A program made the position numbers and the translations under genes. The notes beneath the pieces are model-generated. The model was given only the letters and a program-made list of their open reading frames with translations, did no database searches and had not been told where the DNA came from. Positions 45,088 to 54,847 of a stretch of 64,000 nucleotides of DNA are shown piece by piece. How positions within the stretch are numbered: position 1 is the first letter of the stretch; each line of letters opens with the position of its first letter. The DNA lies in the NCBI GenBank assembly GCA_017624155.1, contig JAGANS010000048.1, positions 18,783 to 82,782 on the forward strand, in the 5' to 3' direction. The DNA comes from Muribaculaceae bacterium. GTDB taxonomy: Bacteria > Bacteroidota > Bacteroidia > Bacteroidales > Muribaculaceae.

Positions 45088-45834
45088 CTATATGTAGAAT
45101 GCCACCCCGAAGGTGATTGAAAACAGATTGATCTTGAAGTTGGCGGATGAATGTCTCATGCGTGCCACATATATCTGATCGGTAGTGAACTTAGTGGCTG
45201 TGTAATTGAACCCCAATACACCTACATTCACTTCAAGAGCCGAATAATTGTTGAGAAATACTATCAGGCCGGGCGCCAGACCTACATCCAGCGAGAAGTG
45301 GCGCGAATATGTGCCTGTGAAGTCGTCGCCCGTGCCGCTGCAAATCTTCGACTGGCCGCCGCCGATGGCCAGCTGCACCTCGTTGAACAGTCCGAAGCGG
45401 GTGTTGTTGCCAAGCGACAGATATTGTCTGAAGGCTCCCGTGCCGGTATATGAGTGCGTGATATTATACATGTTCTCAACGTTGTATCCGGTCTCGGAGT
45501 CAAGCACAATGTCTGCATTTTCAATCCGTGTGCGCGACCGCGAATAGGCAAATCTGCCGCCGGCGGCAAGGTTGTCTTTGAATGCGAACATCAGCATGGG
45601 GCTTACCTTGAATGTATATGTGTCGCCGTTGAGGTTTTCAATCACAAGAAACTGGTAATTGTTCTGATTCGACTGGGAATAGCTCACGCTTACACCGCCT
45701 ATCCACTGACCCTTGGGTACAAAGGGTATCTGCTGGATATCGCGGCTGAACCGTTCCTGGGCTTTTAAGGCGTCGTAAGGCATCAAAAACGCGCATAGCA
45801 ACGTGATTAACAACAGCTTATGGCTTGACTTCAT
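45088..45834 (-). CDS. Outer-membrane beta-barrel protein (paralogue A)
   Basis: A 248-residue protein with signal peptide (cleavage near LKAQER). Strand segments include WIGGVSVSYSQSNQNNYQFL, AAGGRFAYSRSRTRI, RFGLFNEVQLAIGGG and the final NFKINLFSITFGVAFYI-like strand. It is the first gene of a three-gene cassette with its paralogue and a PCMD lipoprotein. Upstream, TAACTTTA at 45857-45864 is one base off a -7 box. No function is assigned. Confidence 0.8.
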   Translation of the reverse strand: MKSSHKLLLITLLCAFLMPYDALKAQERFSRDIQQIPFVPKGQWIGGVSVSYSQSNQNNYQFLVIENLNGDTYTFKVSPMLMFAFKDNLAAGGRFAYSRSRTRIENADIVLDSETGYNVENMYNITHSYTGTGAFRQYLSLGNNTRFGLFNEVQLAIGGGQSKICSGTGDDFTGTYSRHFSLDVGLAPGLIVFLNNYSALEVNVGVLGFNYTATKFTTDQIYVARMRHSSANFKINLFSITFGVAFYI

Positions 45835-45952
45835 AGTTGGCGTCTAAAAATTTTCGTAAAGTTAATAAAAAAATGTCAACTTACTCCATTAATATATGTA
45901 ATTTTATTTTTAATCACTTAGAATAAATTTCGCTCGTGTGCATATTTTTTTG

Positions 45953-45960
45953 TAACTTTG
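45953..45960 (+). promoter_or_regulatory. Bacteroidetes -7 element for typA-folP-cdaA
   Basis: TAACTTTG, about 26 bases before the typA ATG. The T-rich stretch upstream lacks a clean TTG at standard spacing. The interval 45835-45952 is AT-rich and holds no gene. Confidence 0.6.
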
Positions 45961-45985
45961 CGGCCGAAAAACAGTCCAATAGCGT

Positions 45986-47785
<1,800 letters not shown>

Positions 47786-47789
47786 TCGT

Positions 47790-48635
47790 ATGAATCCCTT
47801 CACTCTCAACATAAAAGGAAATCTGTGCGAGTATACCCGTCCGTTGGTGATGGGTCTACTCAACGCCACGCCCGATTCGTTCTACGCCGGTTCGCGTGCG
47901 CAGAGCGACGCCGAGATTGCAGCCCGTGCTGCGCGCCTTGTGGCCGAGGGCGCTGATATTATCGACATAGGCGCATTCTCAACGCGTCCGGGAGCATCGG
48001 AGGTCAGTGCCGATGATGAGCGGGCGCGGCTCGACAACGCTGTGCGGATTGTCCGTTCTGTCGCCGGTGACGCCATGCCGCTGTCGGTCGACACATTCCG
48101 CGCCTCTGTAGCCCGTTCGGCTGTCGAAAACTGCGGAGCCGACATAATTAATGATGTATCGGGCGGCAATCTCGATCCCGATATGTTCGATACCGTCGCT
48201 GATCTGCGCGTGCCATACATCCTTATGCACATGCGCGGTACGGTTGCCGACATGATGGAATACACCGCCTACGAGGACGTGACCCGCGATGTCCTCTCCG
48301 AGCTCGGCGACCGCCTGCAACAGCTCGCACTTATGGGTGTCAATGATGTGATTGTCGACCCCGGTTTCGGATTCAGCAAGACTCTTGAGCAGAACTACCG
48401 CCTGTTGCACGACCTGCGCCTCTTCGGCCTGCTTCATCGCCCGCTGCTTGTGGGTGTGTCGCGCAAGTCTATGATAACCAGGTTACTCGGAGTCGGTACA
48501 GACGATGCTCTCAACGGCACAACCGTTGTCAATACCCTTGCGCTCGATCGTGGCGCGTCCATATTGCGTGTCCACGACGTTGCCGCCGCCCGTCAGGCCG
48601 TCGACATATATATGGCCACTGAAACAGATAAATAA
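47790..48635 (+). CDS. folP: Dihydropteroate synthase
   Basis: A 281-residue TIM-barrel enzyme of folate synthesis, the target of sulfonamides. Motifs are VMGLLNATPDSFYAG, GADIIDIGAFSTRPGA, PLSVDTFRASVA, IINDVSGG, VDPGFGFSKTLEQN and LVGVSRKSMI. It joins dihydropterin pyrophosphate and p-aminobenzoate. The ATG at 47790, four bases after the typA stop, is preferred to in-frame starts inside typA. The folP-cdaA order is a pairing I recall from other Bacteroidetes. Confidence 0.97.
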   Translation: MNPFTLNIKGNLCEYTRPLVMGLLNATPDSFYAGSRAQSDAEIAARAARLVAEGADIIDIGAFSTRPGASEVSADDERARLDNAVRIVRSVAGDAMPLSVDTFRASVARSAVENCGADIINDVSGGNLDPDMFDTVADLRVPYILMHMRGTVADMMEYTAYEDVTRDVLSELGDRLQQLALMGVNDVIVDPGFGFSKTLEQNYRLLHDLRLFGLLHRPLLVGVSRKSMITRLLGVGTDDALNGTTVVNTLALDRGASILRVHDVAAARQAVDIYMATETDK

Positions 48636-48659
48636 ACCATCAGCTAATCTCTTCTCGCC

Positions 48660-49439
48660 GTGCCGCACTTCGGAATCAAAGACATAATCGACATACTGCT
48701 CGTCGCCACGCTCCTCTACTACATATACAAGCTCATGAAGGAGTCGGGCACCATCAACATCTTCTATGGTGTGATGGCATTCATTGTGGTATGGATTATA
48801 GCCTCCGAAATCTTTGCGATGCGCCTTATCGGCACGATTCTCGACAAGTTCATGAGCATAGGGCTGCTCATCCTTGTCATACTTTTTCAGGATCAGATCA
48901 AGCGTTTCCTTGTGGAGCTTGGCTCACACCGGCGATGGCGCTTTTTGGCCACACTCTTCCACCATCATAAGGGCACAGATATGGCTGCCACCGCATGGGT
49001 GATGCCGGTGGTATATGCTTGCATGGCGATGTCCAAGACCAAGACCGGCGCACTTATCGTCATCGAGCAGTCGATTCCGCTCGACAACTACGAGAAGACC
49101 GGCGACATAATCGACGCCGACATCAACACCCGCCTCATCGAGAATATCTTCTTCAAGAACTCGCCCCTCCACGACGGCGCTCTTATCCTTGCCCACGGGC
49201 GTCTTATGGCTGCGGGCTGCATACTGCCCGTGAGCCACGACAACTCGCTGCCCCGCTACATGGGGCTGCGCCACCGCTCTGCCCTCGGCATAGCGCAGGC
49301 CACTGACGCCGTGGCCGTTGTCGTATCGGAAGAGACGGGCAATATATCCATAGCCCATCGCGGCAAGCTCTCCACCCGCCTCAGCTCCACCGAGCTTGAG
49401 CATCGGCTCAACGCCATCGCCATGCTTCCTCGCAAATAA
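48660..49439 (+). CDS. cdaA: Diadenylate cyclase, CdaA type
   Basis: A 259-residue membrane enzyme making cyclic di-AMP from two ATP. Three N-terminal helices (about 8-26, 33-50, 57-77) precede the DisA_N catalytic domain with DGA (172-174 in LHDGALIL) and RHR (204-206 in GLRHRSALG). The start is a GTG at 48660; no ATG lies nearby upstream. It is the last gene of typA-folP-cdaA and is followed by two hairpins in a row. Its product typically controls turgor, potassium and wall homeostasis, which fits the wall-related genes elsewhere in the window. Confidence 0.95.
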   Translation: MPHFGIKDIIDILLVATLLYYIYKLMKESGTINIFYGVMAFIVVWIIASEIFAMRLIGTILDKFMSIGLLILVILFQDQIKRFLVELGSHRRWRFLATLFHHHKGTDMAATAWVMPVVYACMAMSKTKTGALIVIEQSIPLDNYEKTGDIIDADINTRLIENIFFKNSPLHDGALILAHGRLMAAGCILPVSHDNSLPRYMGLRHRSALGIAQATDAVAVVVSEETGNISIAHRGKLSTRLSSTELEHRLNAIAMLPRK

Positions 49440-49466
49440 GACTCGATCGCGAAAGCTATAATACCC

Positions 49467-49499
49467 AACGTGGCGACTGCCTCACGGCGCCGCCACGTT
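49467..49499 (+). repeat. First hairpin after cdaA
   Basis: AACGTGGCG (49467-49475) pairs with CGCCACGTT (49491-49499) around a 15-base loop; there is no T run. It lies 28 bases after the cdaA stop. It may be a 3' stability element or part of a double terminator. Confidence 0.6.
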
Positions 49500-49539
49500 A
49501 GATATAAACCAATCATTAATCACATTCTGAATATACAAC

Positions 49540-49581
49540 ACCGGTCCGTGCGATTTGGTTCACGGGCCGGTGAAATTTTTT
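49540..49581 (+). terminator. Terminator of typA-folP-cdaA
   Basis: ACCGGTCCGTG (49540-49550) pairs with CACGGGCCGGT (49561-49571) with one G-T pair and a ten-base loop, followed by GAAATTTTTTC. Confidence 0.88.
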
Positions 49582-49591
49582 CAAAAATTAT

Positions 49592-51364
49592 TCAGAGATT
49601 GTATCCGATTGCCTTCATCGGACCCTGTTCGTCGCTGAAAAGGCGATATAGCACCGGGTCTTGCAGTATCTGCTTTATGGTGGTGGGCCTGTCGTCGACA
49701 AGTATACGGTCATTGATGAGTCGAACGCCGTGGCTGTAGTCCACATAGCCTGTGCCGTGTGCGCCGCTAAGTGGCTGTATGGCCCTGCCGTCGGGATAGT
49801 GCCAGCCGTATATGAAGAGTCGTCCCGGCTCGCCGGCGATACGGTTGGTGATGACTATGTCCTTTTTATGACCCGAAGTGAGGTGTCCTGCGGGCAGATC
49901 TATGGCACGTCGGCCAGCCTCGACTATGGAATCGTGGCGTGAGAATACCGGCAATGTTGTCATTGTGGCATCGGGAGTCATTGGCGCGGGTGTGAGTCTG
50001 ACCTCGCTGTGCCGGTGGATGAGATCGGAAATCCTGCGGGTGGGAAGCACTGCTCCATAATGATCGGCTATCTGCTGCGCTGTGGCCGGCAGCAGCGGTA
50101 TGCGCATGAAGTCGCCGTCGCTTCCTATTGCCAGAAAGTCGGGCAATACCGAGAGAGTCACCTTGTGGAGGATGCCATAGAGATCGGGGATGCTGTCGAT
50201 GATGATTGCAGGCTGCCGCAGCCATGAGGGGATGTTGCCCGATATGATCTCGGCAAACACCAATGAATCGCGATCGGAGGCTGTCATATTTTCCGTAAGC
50301 CGGCAGAATTCACTGCCGGTCATGGCTCCGGCTTGTCGCGGCGGTATCGGCAGTGCACCGGGAATAGCGATGGAGTCCTGTCGGTATTCGTCGTAGGCAT
50401 GTGCGCCCATCATAGTATATCCGGTGCCGTCGTGAGCCGTACCCGAAAGCACCGACTGTATGAATCCGTTTCTTTCGACAAGCACGGTATGGTAAATCTT
50501 GTGTTCGGGATTCTTACGCATGTAGAACTGTATCCTGCCATCCCCTGCTGAGTAGCAGATTGTGCTGTCGGTAGAGGTCTTATGCCACTTTTCGTCTTTT
50601 ATGTGCTTTTTAAGATACCGTTGCATCAGCTGCGTGTGATGCCATGTGCCGCCTTTGCGCGATATGAAAGGCTTGCCGTCGAGTCGGCCGTTGGCGTCGT
50701 CATAACAGGCTACAAACAGCCGGTTGGCCGGTGATGCGCCGAGCCACTTCAGCAGCTTCGCTCCATAGCGATCGTCGTTCCAGTTGTAATTGCTGTCGAT
50801 GAATGAGATGTGGCTTATCATGGCCGGAATCTCATCGACGGCATCCATGTAGCCGAATATGAAATTACCGCCGCCGCTGTGGCTGTTAAGCTCAATGGTG
50901 GGATTATAGTCCGAAAACATTGAGCAGATGTATTCGACGGCATTCCTGATCGTTTCGTCTCTGTCGGGCGACATCCCGCGCCACCGTCCCCAGCTGCGGG
51001 TATCGGCCTCGAGATACACAGTTATGGTATTGTGACTGCGGTCTTTTTCGCGTATGAAGCGCGTCTGGGCGGCGATGTGCTGTATCTGATAATGCCAGTC
51101 CCCGCCTGATGCAGGCAGTTTGCCGGCTGTCCAGTCGGTGGTGTTGCCGTTGGGGAGAGCATATAGCACTATGCGTGTCGGAAGTGATTTGTCGAAAGAA
51201 GCCGATGAAGGTGCATTGATGCGGATTTTTATTCCCGGAGAGTAAGTGAACGACAGTTCCTGTTCGTCGAAATAAGGTGTAGTGACGAATCCGGGCAACT
51301 TCTCGGCCTGCATCGGGCAGATGAATGCCAGCGCGAGCAGGCATGTAAGTAAGAGTTTTTTCAT
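49592..51364 (-). CDS. Secreted alpha/beta hydrolase-like protein with conserved C-terminal domain
   Basis: A 590-residue protein with a signal peptide (MKKLLLTCLLALAFICPMQA). The N-terminal half looks like an alpha/beta hydrolase with nucleophile S163 in NSHSGGGNF. The C-terminal half (about 330-590) has ATAQQIADHYGAVLPTRRIS, KKDIVITNR and a GWHYPDGRAIQP...DYSHGVRL block. I recall related blocks in uncharacterised secreted proteins of other phyla, but no function. The ATG at 51364 is chosen for the signal peptide. A perfect 12-base hairpin ends 12 bases before it. It is codirectional with the DUF4925-like lipoprotein gene upstream. Confidence 0.75.
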   Translation of the reverse strand: MKKLLLTCLLALAFICPMQAEKLPGFVTTPYFDEQELSFTYSPGIKIRINAPSSASFDKSLPTRIVLYALPNGNTTDWTAGKLPASGGDWHYQIQHIAAQTRFIREKDRSHNTITVYLEADTRSWGRWRGMSPDRDETIRNAVEYICSMFSDYNPTIELNSHSGGGNFIFGYMDAVDEIPAMISHISFIDSNYNWNDDRYGAKLLKWLGASPANRLFVACYDDANGRLDGKPFISRKGGTWHHTQLMQRYLKKHIKDEKWHKTSTDSTICYSAGDGRIQFYMRKNPEHKIYHTVLVERNGFIQSVLSGTAHDGTGYTMMGAHAYDEYRQDSIAIPGALPIPPRQAGAMTGSEFCRLTENMTASDRDSLVFAEIISGNIPSWLRQPAIIIDSIPDLYGILHKVTLSVLPDFLAIGSDGDFMRIPLLPATAQQIADHYGAVLPTRRISDLIHRHSEVRLTPAPMTPDATMTTLPVFSRHDSIVEAGRRAIDLPAGHLTSGHKKDIVITNRIAGEPGRLFIYGWHYPDGRAIQPLSGAHGTGYVDYSHGVRLINDRILVDDRPTTIKQILQDPVLYRLFSDEQGPMKAIGYNL

Positions 51365-51375
51365 GGTATGATACA

Positions 51376-51407
51376 GCAAACGCTGCCGTTTTGCAGGCAG
51401 CGTTTGC
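51376..51407 (-). terminator. Perfect hairpin before the start codon of the secreted hydrolase gene
   Basis: GCAAACGCTGCC (51376-51387) pairs perfectly with GGCAGCGTTTGC (51396-51407) with an eight-base loop. No T run follows on the minus strand, and the next start codon is 12 bases away. Confidence 0.7.
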
Positions 51408-51423
51408 CGATATAAGGAGTTAA

Positions 51424-52671
51424 TTATTTGTAGAGGTTGATGCCGAGCTCTATTTGGGAAGTGCCGTCGATAACAGCGGGGAGCGACTTGAGGATGTTGG
51501 GCAGCATTCCGGCCATAATACCCATGTCGGGATCCTGCGATGCTGCGTCTACAATAGCCTGAATTACGTCCTCATCGGTAAATAACGGCGACAGAGTCTT
51601 GAGGATCGGGAGCAGAGTCTCGGTGCCGAGATAGAAGCTTACGGCGTTGGCATCGGTGTCGTAGACGGGGCTGTATGTACCATCGTTGAGAAGCAGATCC
51701 GACATACGTGCGCCATAGTTCACCGGCACACCGTTGGCGAGCATAGGCACTACATTTGTGATGAGTCCCTCGAGCAGAGCGTTGATGTCGATTGCGCGGC
51801 TCTTGGATGCGGCCGACATGGCGGTGGCGATGATCGCCTGGGGGTCAAGGAACACAAGCAGGGTGTGATCGTCTTTCACCACATAGCGGGCAAGGCCCTT
51901 CGGCGAATCTTTCACGGGCATGCCTTCAACTTCGGTATCGGTATATTTTGCTGTGATGCTGCCGTCCTCGCCGAAGGTTACGCTCTTGAGAACTTCGGGA
52001 AGTAATGCAGGAATCGGCAGGGTCTTGTCGCCAAATTCAAGTTTTGTGAGTGCGAACGCCACGTTTATGACGGCATTCACATCCATTTCGGAGCCAAAGA
52101 CTTCAATCTTTTTTTCGGATACCCAGTAGGCACGCAGTTCGTTGAATATCTTGTCTTCATAGGCGTGAGTGTTATAGGTGCCGGCCATCGAGGTGTCCTT
52201 GAGCTTGATGTCGCTGAGGTTGAGGGTCATGGCATCCTTGCTTACTTCGCCCGAATAGCTGAATGTGCAGTATTCTGTATCGCTGCTGCCGGTGAAAGTT
52301 GCCTTGTCGGCATCACCGGTAAGAGTTACAGTGAATGATGCCTCGGCCGAACCGGGAATCACACACGATGTGGGGAACGACAGTGCAGGAGCTGCATCGC
52401 GGGCACTCATGTCGGGGATAAGCGATGTGATATCGAGGGCCTCACCCTTGATTGTCAGTTTGGCTGTGCCGTCAGTGGCCGGTGTGAAGTCAACTGTCTG
52501 GCCTGTTGTGGCTGTCCCGTCTACATTGAGCACAAGACCTTCGGATGCGGTATAGGTCTTGGCCACAAGCGATTCGCCCGGCACAACGGGGTCGTCTTTG
52601 TCGTCGCTGCACGATGTGAACACGAATGCAGTTCCCATCACGGCGAGGGCTAAAGCGAAATGTTTTTTCAT
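51424..52671 (-). CDS. DUF4925-like lipoprotein
   Basis: A 415-residue lipoprotein with a signal sequence ending at FTSCSDD (lipid-modified cysteine near residue 21). A beta-rich region resembling lipocalin- or calycin-like parts follows (about 35-200), then a helical and beta C-terminal part with repeated LLP and LKSL patterns. This matches what I recall of DUF4925 proteins, which are of unknown role and probably face the cell surface or periplasm. The ATG at 52671 fits a perfect upstream promoter. The next gene downstream, the secreted hydrolase, has no promoter of its own that I can see. Confidence 0.72.
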   Translation of the reverse strand: MKKHFALALAVMGTAFVFTSCSDDKDDPVVPGESLVAKTYTASEGLVLNVDGTATTGQTVDFTPATDGTAKLTIKGEALDITSLIPDMSARDAAPALSFPTSCVIPGSAEASFTVTLTGDADKATFTGSSDTEYCTFSYSGEVSKDAMTLNLSDIKLKDTSMAGTYNTHAYEDKIFNELRAYWVSEKKIEVFGSEMDVNAVINVAFALTKLEFGDKTLPIPALLPEVLKSVTFGEDGSITAKYTDTEVEGMPVKDSPKGLARYVVKDDHTLLVFLDPQAIIATAMSAASKSRAIDINALLEGLITNVVPMLANGVPVNYGARMSDLLLNDGTYSPVYDTDANAVSFYLGTETLLPILKTLSPLFTDEDVIQAIVDAASQDPDMGIMAGMLPNILKSLPAVIDGTSQIELGINLYK

Positions 52672-52744
52672 TGCTTTTTCAGTATTGATGATTAATATAA
52701 AATGTTCCTTGTGTACCTTGTTTATGGAACCATGATTGTCGCTG

Positions 52745-52775
52745 CAAAGGTACGCATAAAACGCCGAATCTACAA
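52745..52775 (-). promoter_or_regulatory. Full Bacteroidetes promoter for the DUF4925-like gene
   Basis: On the minus strand TTG (52773-52775), 20 bases, TACCTTTG (52745-52752). The leader is about 70 bases. Confidence 0.8.
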
Positions 52776-52871
52776 GAAAAACGCGCCGGCAGGATGTCTT
52801 GAATTGCGCAATTATTCTCATTTTGGGATAATAATTGGGGCATTTAGGACTTTTGTCATCATATTATTTTG

Positions 52872-52879
52872 TACCTTTG
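52872..52879 (+). promoter_or_regulatory. Bacteroidetes -7 element for the second PCMD lipoprotein
   Basis: TACCTTTG, about 32 bases before the ATG at 52911. The nearest TTTG upstream has a spacing of only 16. Confidence 0.6.
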
Positions 52880-52910
52880 TGCCATTAATTCAGAATGACA
52901 TTCTCTAATC

Positions 52911-54050
52911 ATGAACCTCAAGCATATTTTCGCTTTCATATTTGCCGCTTCCGTTTTTATGATGTCGTCGTGCATCAAGGACGAGCCTCTGAATGCCGAG
53001 TGCGACATACTGTCGGTGATTTTGCCCGGTGATGTGCTGAACCGCCAGCCAGTAATAGGAAATAACAAAATCACCCTTATTGTGCGCAATAATGTATCGC
53101 TGCTTCAGCCGCTTGCGCCGGAATTCACCCTTACTCCGGGAGCCACTATCGAGCCGCCGAGCGGCACACCGCTCAACTTCCTGATGCCGCAGACGTATAC
53201 AGTTACCTCGCAGGACGGGCAGTGGCACAAGACATATACCGTCGAGGTGCAGAAAAACAATTCCATAAACCTGGCTTACGATTTTGATAACGTGCGTCAG
53301 ATTCCGGCCCTCGCAGGCATGTGCAGCTATGATGAGTTTTACGAGATCGGCCCCGGCGGCAAGGAGTCGATGGTGTGGGCAAGCGCCAACTCGGCATACG
53401 CCCTGTCGCTGCAGGCTTCGACCCCGTCGACATTCCCGACGTATCAGGCCGACGGCGGTATCAACGGCAAGTGTGCCGTCCTCACCACGCGCTCGACCGG
53501 CTCATGGGGAGCCCGCCTGAAAAAACCTATCGCAGCCGGCAATTTGTTTATCGGCACTTTCGACAGTTCGGCCGCAGTGTCGCAGCCTCTCAAGGCAACC
53601 CATTTCGGTACACCTTTCTTCAACGAGCCCGTATCGTTCAGCGGATACTACAAATACAAACCGGGGGAGACCTACTGCGAGACCGACAAGGACGGCAATT
53701 TCCTGCCGGTCCCCGGAAAGACCGACCTGTTCAACCTCTACATAGTACTCTATGAGACTACTCCCGAACTGCAGTGGCTCGACGGCACTAATGTGCTCGA
53801 TCGCGACAATCCGCACATCATCGGCTCGGCCGAGATTCCCGACCGCCATGCCAGCGACGAGTGGGTAGAGTTTTCGGTTCCGTTTATTTTATGGCCCGGC
53901 AAGACGATAGATCCTGAGAAGCTCAAGGACGGTATGTACAATGTGGCCGTAGTAATGAGTTCGAGTCAGGACGGCGACTATTTCTCGGGAGCCATAGGCA
54001 GTACTCTTCAGGTCGACAAACTGCTCATAACCTGTAAAACACAAAATTGA
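52911..54050 (+). CDS. Second PCMD-domain lipoprotein
   Basis: A 379-residue lipoprotein with lipobox MMSSC near residue 21. An N-terminal Ig-like region (about 25-120; LTPGATIEPPSGTPLNF) precedes the PCMD jelly roll with AAGNLFIGTFDSS, FGTPFFNEPVSFSGYYKYK and DGDYFSGAIGSTLQVDKLLI. It is shorter than the paralogue at 42671-44239 but shares its C-terminal motifs. It is followed after seven bases by an outer-membrane barrel gene, repeating the lipoprotein plus barrel pairing. Function is not known. Confidence 0.82.
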   Translation: MNLKHIFAFIFAASVFMMSSCIKDEPLNAECDILSVILPGDVLNRQPVIGNNKITLIVRNNVSLLQPLAPEFTLTPGATIEPPSGTPLNFLMPQTYTVTSQDGQWHKTYTVEVQKNNSINLAYDFDNVRQIPALAGMCSYDEFYEIGPGGKESMVWASANSAYALSLQASTPSTFPTYQADGGINGKCAVLTTRSTGSWGARLKKPIAAGNLFIGTFDSSAAVSQPLKATHFGTPFFNEPVSFSGYYKYKPGETYCETDKDGNFLPVPGKTDLFNLYIVLYETTPELQWLDGTNVLDRDNPHIIGSAEIPDRHASDEWVEFSVPFILWPGKTIDPEKLKDGMYNVAVVMSSSQDGDYFSGAIGSTLQVDKLLITCKTQN

Positions 54051-54057
54051 TCATACG

Positions 54058-54840
54058 ATGAAAACAACAATATACAGGATAGTGGCCATTGCTGCGCTGA
54101 TGCTCGCATCCATTGCGGGTGTCTCGGCCCAGCGCAACGGCATCCATGAGAAGATAACCCGCCTCGGATTTGAATTTGAGGTCAATGCAGGCACAAGTCT
54201 CGGCGGTGCCACACCGCTGCCGCTTCCGGCCGAGATCAGGCATATCGATTCATATAGCCCCGACCTCGACCTGCAGCTCGGGCTGCTTGTGACAAAATGG
54301 CTGGGAAACGAGCGCAAATGGGGCGTGGCTGTAGGCGCACGCCTCGAAACCCGCGGCATGAAGACACGCGCCACCGTTAAGAACTATGGCATGGAAATCC
54401 TCGACAACGGCAAGAAACTCAGCGGCCGCTGGACCGGAAAGGTGCAGACTAAATACCATTCACAGCAGCTTGTGATACCCATTACCGCTGTGTACCGAAT
54501 CAACAGACGTCTTAAGGCCAACCTCGGCCCATATCTCGCATTTGCTTTCAGCAACGACTTCGACGGCTATGTTTCCGACGGCTATCTGCGCGAGGGCGAT
54601 CCCACAGGCGACAAATATGTGTTTGAAGACGACTCGCGCGCCTCATACGACTTCGGCGACGAGTTGCGACACTTTCAGTGGGGCATGCGTGGTGGTGTGT
54701 CGTGGGCTGCATACAAGCATCTTGTGGTCAATGCCGACCTTACCTGGGGCTGCAACAACATCTTCAAATCATCGTTCAAGACCGTCAATTTCAGTCTTTA
54801 TCCGATATACCTCAATATAGGTTTCGGATATATATTCTGA
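54058..54840 (+). CDS. PorT-like outer-membrane beta-barrel protein
   Basis: A 260-residue protein with a signal peptide (cleavage near GVSAQR) and barrel strands including WGVAVGARLETRGMK, LVIPITAVYRINRRLKANLG and a terminal YPIYLNIGFGYIF. It resembles the PorT/OMP_b-brl group of small barrels in Bacteroidetes. It is paired with the PCMD lipoprotein gene seven bases upstream and converges on murF-alr with only seven bases between stops. It shows no obvious sequence match to the barrels at 44236-45834. Confidence 0.78.
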   Translation: MKTTIYRIVAIAALMLASIAGVSAQRNGIHEKITRLGFEFEVNAGTSLGGATPLPLPAEIRHIDSYSPDLDLQLGLLVTKWLGNERKWGVAVGARLETRGMKTRATVKNYGMEILDNGKKLSGRWTGKVQTKYHSQQLVIPITAVYRINRRLKANLGPYLAFAFSNDFDGYVSDGYLREGDPTGDKYVFEDDSRASYDFGDELRHFQWGMRGGVSWAAYKHLVVNADLTWGCNNIFKSSFKTVNFSLYPIYLNIGFGYIF

Positions 54841-54847
54841 TGATGCC

